Shown here one piece after another: positions 8,047 to 13,627 of a DNA stretch of 64,000 nucleotides (position 1 is the stretch's first letter; the number at the start of each line of letters is the position of its first letter). The translations under genes and the position numbers were made by a program. The stretch is taken from positions 62,001-126,000 of the forward strand of contig JBBQUW010000004.1 of the NCBI GenBank assembly GCA_038212095.1, given 5' to 3'. The notes below the pieces were generated by a model. It did not search any database, had not been told where the DNA came from, and worked only from the letters and a program-made list of their open reading frames with translations. The DNA comes from JAICYJ01 sp038212095. Its GTDB lineage: Bacteria; Actinomycetota; Thermoleophilia; Gaiellales; JAICJC01.

Positions 8047-8486
8047 TCATGGTGTCCCCACGGCTGCGCGGAGTCGCGTAGACAGCGCGTAAATCCAATC
8101 GCGGGCGTTATCCAACTCCAACGAAGCGGTTCGGGAGTTGTGGTCGTAGTTGATAGCGACAATCTTGCCGGTGCGACCTAGTGCCCCGCCTTTTGCAGGG
8201 TCAGGCATATCGGAAACAGTTATCAGCTGGCCTACCTTTAGCATGTACGGGGCAACAGGCTCATTCGACTGAGCGTCCGAGACCATGTCGTTGCCGCCGA
8301 TGGTCAGGGTGCCTCGGAAGGGCGCGTAGCCCGTCTGCGTTGTGAGGAAGGCGTTACCGATGTTGTAGGCGTCTGTCGCCGTAATGGGGTTTGAAATCTC
8401 CAGTACAGCAGTACGGAGGACTCCCCTGTTAGCAAGATAAGCGCTGACGCGCTGAAACTGCGAACCTTCACGGCATCTACGGTCAC
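8047..8486 (-). pseudogene. frameshifted phage protein (tail-hub-like) upstream of portal
   Basis: A GTG at 8486 lies 5 bases after GGAGG and reads MTVDAVKVR. The coding pattern then jumps to the -1 frame, QFQRVSAYLANRGVLRTAV, and continues clean to 8047. One missing C near 8468 accounts for this and restores 146 residues. The continuing part includes PYMLKVGQLITVSDMPDP and GRTGKIVAINYDHNSRTASL, a beta-rich pattern like baseplate/tail hub proteins with an SH3-like turn. Its place upstream of the portal is unusual for a tail protein. Identity uncertain. Confidence 0.5.
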
Positions 8487-8509
8487 GGTGACCTCCTGGT
8501 CTGAAAGAT

Positions 8510-8668
8510 TTACTCGTAGTCGATGGCCTCGACCATCGCCCACTCGTCGGCCTGGAGCTTATCCAGGGCGTACTGCTCCCGCTGGGCGGCGTGCTCGCCC
8601 GGTGCGGTGTAGTCGTCCTCGTCTCCCGTGTGGTCTGTGTCCGGGCGCCTCGGCCTCAGCTTCACCAC
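8510..8668 (-). CDS. 52-aa acidic phage protein
   Basis: A GTG at 8668 follows GGAGG with a 5-base spacer (a second GTG is next to it). The 52-residue product begins MVKLRPRRPDTDHTGDEDDY and ends DEWAMVEAIDYE: basic at the start, very acidic afterwards. The stop is about 24 bases before the next gene's start, as in an operon. No family recognised. It is the first gene after the hairpin-rich region and marks where the structural operon appears to begin. Confidence 0.55.
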   Translation of the reverse strand: MVKLRPRRPDTDHTGDEDDYTAPGEHAAQREQYALDKLQADEWAMVEAIDYE

Positions 8669-8996
8669 GCCTGCCTCCTGTCGTTGGAAATAATCCCCCC
8701 TCTACTAGTAAGGCTGTTCAGAGGCCTGTTTGTTGCATTTTTTCGGCGATTTATTTTTGGGGTCGCCTAACCATGCGGAATCCGTGGAGTAGGTGCCCCT
8801 ACGGTGGGTGCCTATGGGGGTCGTCGGCGGTGACGCCTCCCACCCCCGCCGCAGGGTGCACCGATGGTCAGCTCGGCTCAGTTTTGAGGGTAGGCGCGAG
8901 GGGTAGGCCCCCGTTTCCAGAGTCCAGGGGCAACCTCCCCCTGGCGGGGGGAGACTCTGAATCAGAATCTCCATACTTGTTATGGGGAAGGAGACA

Positions 8997-9044
8997 ATGA
9001 CACGAGATGAGCGCCGCTGGCTGGGGTGGAAGGCACGCGCCTAG
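8997..9044 (+). CDS. possible 15-aa peptide
   Basis: AAGGAG lies 3 bases before an ATG (8997) that opens a 15-codon frame, MTRDERRWLGWKARA, ending in TAG. It lies between two strong hairpins on the rightward strand of the hairpin-rich region. It could be a leader peptide or chance; spacing to the ribosome site is short. Confidence 0.2.
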   Translation: MTRDERRWLGWKARA

Positions 9045-9160
9045 CCCTTGGCGGATTTGGGGAAATCCGAGGGCGCTGAAGTCCCTTTCCCCCGCCAGAT
9101 GGGGGTGGGTTGGAGGCAGCTCCCTCGCGCGTAGGCGCGTTCCTGCCTCTAATTCTACTA

Positions 9161-9272
9161 CATGTAGATACTGAATGTAGCGACATTCTGTATGCCCTCG
9201 TAGAGGGCTGATTCCGCATGTAGATACTGAATGTAGCGACACTCTGTATGCCCTCGTAGAGGGCTGATTCCG
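9161..9272. repeat. two tandem copies of a 56-bp repeat
   Basis: Copies at 9161-9216 and 9217-9272 differ by one base; a partial third copy (CATGTAG) starts at 9273. Each unit contains two hairpins: an imperfect one (ATACTGAATGT with ACATTCTGTAT) and CCCTC-GTA-GAGGG. Nearly identical units suggest recent duplication or selection. They might be iterons for a replication or partition protein, or duplicated RNA stem-loops. Confidence 0.8.
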
Positions 9273-9306
9273 CATGTAGTAAGGGAATATACGCGGTCTT
9301 TTTTTT
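9270..9306 (+). terminator. rightward intrinsic terminator
   Basis: CCGC-A-TGTA pairs with TATA-C-GCGG (one bulge pair), followed by eight consecutive T residues at 9299-9306. The T-run is on the plus strand only, so it ends a rightward transcript coming through the tandem repeats. No plus-strand gene is apparent upstream. Confidence 0.6.
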
Positions 9307-9345
9307 GATTCTACTACATGTAGATAACTACTTCTAGTAGAACAT

Positions 9346-9384
9346 CTTCAGTAGGAATATGCCCCCTACGGGGGCCTACTGAAG
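9346..9384. other. nested long hairpin
   Basis: CTTCAGTAGG pairs with CCTACTGAAG as an outer stem, enclosing GCCCCC-TAC-GGGGGC as an inner one. The two stacked stems give a stable structure on either strand. CTACATGTAG palindromes lie on both sides (about 9313-9322 and 9401-9410). Confidence 0.6.
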
Positions 9385-9419
9385 GTTACTGAATTCAGCT
9401 GCTACATGTAGGGCGGCGG

Positions 9420-9495
9420 CGATTGCCGAATGCAGAAACCATTAACAAGGAAATGCTCTTAACACTAACTACGGTCTGCAATCGGCAATCGGCAA
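9420..9495. repeat. CGATTGCC inverted and direct repeats
   Basis: CGATTGCCGAATGCAG (about 9420-9435) faces CTGCAATCGGCAATCGGCAA (about 9476-9495), giving an inverted repeat, and CAATCGG is repeated directly in the right arm. This pattern fits a protein-binding site or a long hairpin. Confidence 0.5.
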
Positions 9496-9805
9496 TCGAG
9501 GAAAACCCCTTGGGGAAGTGGCCGCCCTGGCTGACGGTAAAACGTACCACGCGCCACGCTAAAGCCCTGAGAGGGTCTGAGAGGCTCTGTAAGCCCGTCT
9601 AAGGTTCTGCCCATGGTAGGACCAGTTTGCCCTGCGATGGTCTTAGAACGGCTCTGACCTGCCTCTGAGGGCATCTGAGTACAGCCCACCCACTTCGGAC
9701 ATAGCCGAGTAGCAGGGGCAGACTCCTGCCAGTGGGGGTACAGCATCACAGTTGGGGGATAACCAGGCCACCCAGGCCCCGCTGAAGCTGCTGAGGAATC
9801 CACGT

Positions 9806-9862
9806 ATGACCTCCGGGACGAAGGGAGATAGGCAGACCTGGCTGGTGGACACCGCGCCCTGA
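9806..9862 (+). CDS. possible 18-aa peptide or end of a decayed gene
   Basis: GAGGA lies 8 bases before ATG 9806, which opens an 18-codon frame (MTSGTKGDRQTWLVDTAP) ending 12 bases before an intrinsic terminator. The same frame is open leftwards to about 9705 with plausible protein-like sequence (SQLGDNQATQAPLKLLRNPR), so it may instead be the tail of a decayed rightward gene. Confidence 0.3.
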   Translation: MTSGTKGDRQTWLVDTAP

Positions 9863-9874
9863 TACGCTCACTCA

Positions 9875-9916
9875 GCCCCCTGTTGCCGGGTTACCTCCGG
9901 TGGCAGGGGGCCTTTT
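9875..9916 (+). terminator. strong rightward intrinsic terminator
   Basis: GCCCCCTG pairs with CAGGGGGC, extended inward by seven further pairs including wobbles, followed by CTTTT on the plus strand. It points away from the integrase, opposite to all recognised phage genes, so a rightward transcript must exist or have existed upstream of it. Confidence 0.75.
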
Positions 9917-9985
9917 GTCGTTCCGGCCCAAACGGGTGTAGAGTTGAACGATGGCGATTTCGTGGTATCCTCGTAACCAGGCCGT

Positions 9986-10138
9986 TTATGGTGCGGCGGT
10001 ACTCATGGCAAACTCCATGAGGCGGGCATACAGAGCGGGATTCTCATGCCGGATGCGGTCGGCAATGATGTCGTGGGGGACGAACTTCTTGGGTGGGACG
10101 GTGTTATCAGCAAGTGCGGGTCTAAGGCGGATTCGCAT
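9986..10138 (-). CDS. 50-aa phage protein near the integrase
   Basis: A 50-residue frame from ATG 10138 to TAA 9986, starting MRIRLRPALADNTVPPKKFV and continuing with HDIIADRIRHENPALYARLM. The sequence has a basic N-terminus and an amphipathic helix. A weak GGAGA site is about 10 bases upstream. It follows the integrase gene by 80 bases on the same strand, so it could be an excisionase-like or regulatory protein, but no motif proves that. Confidence 0.45.
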   Translation of the reverse strand: MRIRLRPALADNTVPPKKFVPHDIIADRIRHENPALYARLMEFAMSTAAP

Positions 10139-10217
10139 AGGTCTCTAGGTGTCTCCAGGTATGGCAAAGCCGCCCCCTACTGAACTAGCCAGGAAGCGAC
10201 TGCCGGGGATTGGGGGT

Positions 10218-11114
10218 CTAGTAGGCGAGGCGGTCTAGCGCGGTGCCAACTTCGGCATTCGTGATGCCCCGGTAGTGACGAAGCGTGGTAGCCGGATTGC
10301 TGTGACCAGCTACACCCTTGCTGACGACTGTAAACTCAACCCCTGCTCTCAGAAGGTTGGTGATGCAGGAGCGTCGGAACTCATGCGGGGTAGCCCGCCT
10401 AACAGCTGCCTTGCGACAGGCTTTATCCGTAATACGGGCGAGTGTCTGCTGGCTAAACGGTGTACCCTGCCGGGACGTAAACAGATAGTCCTCAGGAGCA
10501 TGAGGTCGACGGCGATATAGCGCCGTCAGCTTGGCGACCAAGGCAGCGGGGATAGCAATGGTGTGAAACTTGCCTTGCTTACCTCGGGGGAAGTTGATAA
10601 CCCTCTCGGGGAGGTCAATGTGGTGCCACTGGATGTCCCGGACGACTCCAGCCCGCTGTCCGGTGTAAGCCAGAACGCATAGGCAGACATGCTCAGTGAG
10701 CGCCAGCGGGACAGACAGGATTCGGCAGATATCCTCAGGTGTCCAGAAGGTCGGTTCAGGCTCAGGCCGGGATGGAGCGACCAGCGGGAGCGTCGGGTTG
10801 GTGGGGATGAAGCCCCGCTCATGTAGGTAGCCAAAGAACCCCGACAGGATGGCGTAGGCCTTGCGCTTGGTGTTGGCTGCTTTGCCCCGTGTCTGCTCCA
10901 TGAGGAAAGACTCAAGCAGCGCCGTCGTCATATCCTCGGGGTCAACGTCGGGGTACAAACGACCGAGAGCGTCTAGGTCGCGGTGGTACTCGTAGCGGGT
11001 GGTCAGAGCCTTGCCGCGTTCACCTAGAGCCTCCAGGTAGCGGTCAGCCAGCGGGCCTATTGCTCCCTGAATCGGCAGCTGTAATCGGGCGGCGTAGCAT
11101 GGTTTCTGTCCCAT
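10218..11114 (-). CDS. int: tyrosine recombinase (phage integrase)
   Basis: A 298-residue integrase. The N-terminal SAM-like core-binding domain is at residues 15-105. The catalytic domain follows, with Arg-I in YTGQRAGVVRD (about 160), H-x-x-R in PHEFRRS (about 245), and the His/Tyr pair in GHSNPATTLRHYRG, where the Tyr is the nucleophile. It starts at ATG 11114, with AAAGGGG upstream; a TTG at 11159 would add 15 residues. The gene lies 55 bases from a tRNA-Ala 3' fragment and reads away from it, the standard layout for an integrase and its own attachment site. Expected to insert and excise the prophage at the tRNA gene. Confidence 0.92.
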   Translation of the reverse strand: MGQKPCYAARLQLPIQGAIGPLADRYLEALGERGKALTTRYEYHRDLDALGRLYPDVDPEDMTTALLESFLMEQTRGKAANTKRKAYAILSGFFGYLHERGFIPTNPTLPLVAPSRPEPEPTFWTPEDICRILSVPLALTEHVCLCVLAYTGQRAGVVRDIQWHHIDLPERVINFPRGKQGKFHTIAIPAALVAKLTALYRRRPHAPEDYLFTSRQGTPFSQQTLARITDKACRKAAVRRATPHEFRRSCITNLLRAGVEFTVVSKGVAGHSNPATTLRHYRGITNAEVGTALDRLAY

Positions 11115-11148
11115 CTCTGGAACCCCTTTCAGACGGGGATTCCGGTGG

Positions 11149-11170
11149 TTTTGGCTCAACCATGCGGTCT
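11149..11170 (+). repeat. att-proximal 22-bp repeat copy
   Basis: Identical to the minus strand of 5073-5094. It ends within the first two bases of the tRNA-derived attachment core and starts just upstream of the integrase start region, where integrase arm sites or accessory protein sites are expected. Confidence 0.6.
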
Positions 11171-11210
11171 AGCACCCAGGAGGTCAGCGGTTCGAATCCG
11201 CTTAGCTCCA
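11169..11210 (+). other. attR: 3' fragment of tRNA-Ala
   Basis: The segment reads as the 3' part of a tRNA: anticodon loop CTAGCAC, anticodon stem CCAGG, variable loop AGGTC, T arm AGCGG-TTCGAAT-CCGCT, acceptor TAGCTCC and discriminator A. Position 70 is T, consistent with the G3-U70 identity pair of tRNA-Ala, and anticodon positions 35-36 are GC. No matching 5' half precedes it, so it is the displaced end of the integration site. Phages that insert in tRNA genes often cross over at the anticodon loop. The intact tRNA should be at the left end of the prophage, before position 1. Confidence 0.85.
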
Positions 11211-11361
11211 TTCTTCCGTCCATAGCTCTCGGGGCATTTTCCGCGTAACCAGACCATTCTGGACTCCCGACTGCTGGTCAGACTCAGGACACGAGCATGG
11301 CGACTCAGTGTCGAGTGGAGCCTGTCATCGGAAAGAGCCGAGGTCCGGCCGCTCGCGTGAG

Positions 11362-11400
11362 GGCGGGGTGTCCGGGCCATGCTGCCCCGGACACCCCGCC
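11362..11400 (-). terminator. hairpin downstream of the phosphodiesterase gene
   Basis: GGCGGGGTGTCCGGG pairs perfectly with CCCGGACACCCCGCC (15 bp). It lies 5 bases past the stop of the minus-strand gene at 11406. It lacks a T-run but is typical of GC-rich transcript ends. It also marks the first host structure to the right of the prophage. Confidence 0.6.
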
Positions 11401-11405
11401 GAACC

Positions 11406-13130
11406 TCACCGCCGTGGCAGGACGGGCGTACCCTGTACGGCCACCGCCTGGAGGCTGTCGGGGTCGAGTCCCAGCAGGTGCAGGATGGTGGGCGCGATCT
11501 CGGTCGTCTCGACGGGGATCGTGATCCGGCCGGGGTCGACGCCGCGCCCCCACACCAGCAGGGGCACGTGGCGATCCTGTGGATCCTGCCCGCCATGCTC
11601 GGCGATCTTGGTGGTGTGGCTGGTGTAGACGACGCCATGCTGCACGACGCCGACCATGTCCGGCACACGCGCGTCGCTGCGCCGGACATGGAAGAAGGAG
11701 GGCCCGTCCAGCACCTGCCGCAGGCCAGAGGCGGTGAAACCGATCGCCTTGCCCGCATAGTTGGTGGCCGCCTGCGCCGATGCCGGCTGGGAGTAGCCGA
11801 GCAGGAAGTGGCGTGCGAACGCACGGGCACGCAGCGAGCGGTGTGACAGCCAGATGTACATCGCGTCGTCATTGATGGCGAACGCGACCAGGTTGTCGCT
11901 GTGCCCGCGAGCCTGCCAGGCCGTGTTCAGCGCATCGATCACGTTGCCGTCGTCGATTCGCTTGAGCGCGGTCGCCTCGATCGGCGACTGGCCGTGCTTG
12001 GCCGAGACGACCACATCCGTGCTGGCCAGTAGATGGCGCCGGGAGAGCCGAGCGAGCATCTGGCTCAGCTTGCTATCGACGAATCCGAGAGCGTCTCGCA
12101 GTACCGGGCCGGGCACCCAGTGCCCGCCTCGATGCACGTAGCCGCCGACCTGCTGCACGCCGCGGATCGGGGACCGCGGGAGCTTCTCGGCGGTCGAGAC
12201 CGACTGGAAGTTCATGCCGAAGATCGCCGGAACGCCGGTGTGCACCCTGCCGCTGTGGTCACGGCCGTCGATCTCGTTGATCACCGCCCGCACCTTGATC
12301 GAGTCGAAGAACTGGGTGTCGCGGTTGTTCTGTGTCCAATCGGTTGCCGGGCCGGCGGGCAACGCGGGGTCGGTCGTGGAGCTGTTGATCTCGGGCGTGA
12401 ACAGATCGTCGATACCGGTGCCGGAGTGGCCACTGACGAGCTCATACGCCGCGTGCTTGTCGGACCAGGCCGTGTGCAGGCCATGGTTGTGCGCGACCTG
12501 GAAGATCGTGTTGACGCGCAGGTACTGACGCGGGTAGACCGGCCGGCACGTGGCGGGACTGACCGGCAACGTCGCGGGGTCAATCATGCGCTGCTCGATC
12601 TGGGCGACCCGCCCAGGCAACGCCAACACGCTTGCCGGCAGGCCGGCGTAGAGGTTGGGGATACCAGCCCCGGCGTCGATCGAGTCGAGATTTCGGTCGA
12701 TCCCCTCGGAGAAGTTCACCTCGGTACCGAGCCCGGTGCGCTGCCCGGTGGTGCAGGCGCTCCCGGGTGGGAGCAAGCGCCGGTTATAGCTGTCGTCATA
12801 GAACACGCCCGTCGTCTTTGGATCGCCACCGGTCAGCTGGGCGACCAGCCCGGGGAACGAATCGGAGGGAACCGGCGTGACGGCATTGGTGTACTGCGCT
12901 CCGGTGCGCGCCAGCCGGGCGAACGCGCCATTGGGATGTCGCCGGATCCACCAACGCAGATCGGATTGGTGCAGCCCATCGACCGAGATCAGCAGCACGT
13001 GGCGCGCTCGCGGAGCCGATTCCCCACCCGCCGCACGGCCTACCGCCGACCCGTATGAAGATGCCGCGCCCAGCGAGGCCACCGCCGTCGCCGCCAACAT
13101 CGATACCAGTACGACCCTCGAGTTCACCAT
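11406..13130 (-). CDS. secreted type I phosphodiesterase / alkaline-phosphatase superfamily
   Basis: A 574-residue protein starting at ATG 13130 after GAGGGGG; a longer frame to 13166 lacks a ribosome site. The N-terminus is a signal peptide (MVNSRVVLVSMLAATAVASL) cut after Ala-rich sequence. The mature part shows the nucleotide pyrophosphatase/phosphodiesterase layout: metal Asp in LLISVDGLHQSD, the nucleophile region VPSDSFPGLVAQLTGG (Ser in place of the more common Thr), and late metal ligands KHGQSP and AEHGGQDPQDRHVPL. It should release phosphate or phosphoryl groups outside the cell. First host gene beside the prophage; no operon partner. Confidence 0.8.
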   Translation of the reverse strand: MVNSRVVLVSMLAATAVASLGAASSYGSAVGRAAGGESAPRARHVLLISVDGLHQSDLRWWIRRHPNGAFARLARTGAQYTNAVTPVPSDSFPGLVAQLTGGDPKTTGVFYDDSYNRRLLPPGSACTTGQRTGLGTEVNFSEGIDRNLDSIDAGAGIPNLYAGLPASVLALPGRVAQIEQRMIDPATLPVSPATCRPVYPRQYLRVNTIFQVAHNHGLHTAWSDKHAAYELVSGHSGTGIDDLFTPEINSSTTDPALPAGPATDWTQNNRDTQFFDSIKVRAVINEIDGRDHSGRVHTGVPAIFGMNFQSVSTAEKLPRSPIRGVQQVGGYVHRGGHWVPGPVLRDALGFVDSKLSQMLARLSRRHLLASTDVVVSAKHGQSPIEATALKRIDDGNVIDALNTAWQARGHSDNLVAFAINDDAMYIWLSHRSLRARAFARHFLLGYSQPASAQAATNYAGKAIGFTASGLRQVLDGPSFFHVRRSDARVPDMVGVVQHGVVYTSHTTKIAEHGGQDPQDRHVPLLVWGRGVDPGRITIPVETTEIAPTILHLLGLDPDSLQAVAVQGTPVLPRR

Positions 13131-13330
13131 CGTCCGCCCCCTCGTGATGTTCGGGTGAGCTGGCATCGTCGCGCCGGACGCTGGGGAGATGGGCCGCGAT
13201 CTGGTCGCAATCTGGTTAACAAGTGGCTACGGCACGAGTCGCGCGAGTGCATTTCCGTCCCCCACGCGCAGGAAGCACTTGGTGGTCCACAAGCATGGGC
13301 CGGGCGGGCTGTCGCGGTCAGCTTGTGGGG

Positions 13331-13627
13331 TCAGCGCGTGCGGGCGAACCGCTGTACCGCGTCCAGCAGTTCACGGGTCTTGGTCTCGGCCTCATCGCGG
13401 TTGCCCGCGGCGAGCGCTCCCGCGACGCAGTGGTTGGCGTGGTCTTCCAGGAGCTTCCCAGCCAGGCTTTCGAGAGCGGTGGAGACGGCGCCGATCTGGG
13501 TCAGGATGTCGATGCAGTAGCGCTCCTCGTCGACCATCCGCTCGATTCCGCGTACCTGTCCCTCGATGCGGTGCAGGCGCTTGATCATCGCGTCTTTGTT
13601 CTCGGCGTGGAGGTAGCCGTGGGTCAT
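13331..13627 (-). CDS. csoR: copper-sensing repressor CsoR
   Basis: A 98-residue all-helical protein of the CsoR/RcnR family. The Cu(I) ligand set Cys38, His63 and Cys67 matches the C-H-C triad of CsoR, spaced as in the Mycobacterium tuberculosis protein. It opens with the family pattern KRLHRIEGQVRGIERMV. The start (ATGA) overlaps the copA stop, so it is the last gene of copZ-copA-csoR. CsoR binds its operator without copper and lets go when Cu(I) binds. Three operator-like palindromes lie upstream in this locus. Confidence 0.92.
   Translation of the reverse strand: MTHGYLHAENKDAMIKRLHRIEGQVRGIERMVDEERYCIDILTQIGAVSTALESLAGKLLEDHANHCVAGALAAGNRDEAETKTRELLDAVQRFARTR

Larger units (their letters stand above)
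8669..9985. other. gene-poor, hairpin-dense prophage region
   Basis: This 1.3-kb stretch contains no convincing protein gene on either strand. It holds a run of strong stem-loops: GGCGGTGACGCC region (about 8829-8840), CAGAGTC/GACTCTG with an inner CTCCCCC stem (about 8919-8958), CGGATTT/AAATCCG (about 9052-9069), GAGGCAG/CTGCCTC enclosing CGCGC/GCGCG (about 9113-9149), a 56-bp tandem repeat (9161-9272), a nested stem at 9346-9384 and the palindrome CTACATGTAG several times. Two plus-strand intrinsic terminators (9270-9306, 9875-9916) imply rightward transcripts opposite to the phage genes. It could hold structured RNAs, a replication origin or an immunity region. Confidence 0.5.

Noticed and set aside
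8701..8790. minus-strand promoter or terminator at the AT-rich patch
   Set aside because: GGCGA/TCGCC with an A-rich loop can pair, but there is no T-run after it and no clear -10/-35 pair, so the evidence is too weak to list.
9161..9272. CRISPR-like array
   Set aside because: The 56-bp units are directly adjacent with no spacers, so this is a tandem repeat.
9465..9852. two overlapping minus-strand frames (69 and 112 aa)
   Set aside because: Neither has a ribosome site or family resemblance, and both run against the rightward terminator at 9875; treated as noncoding.
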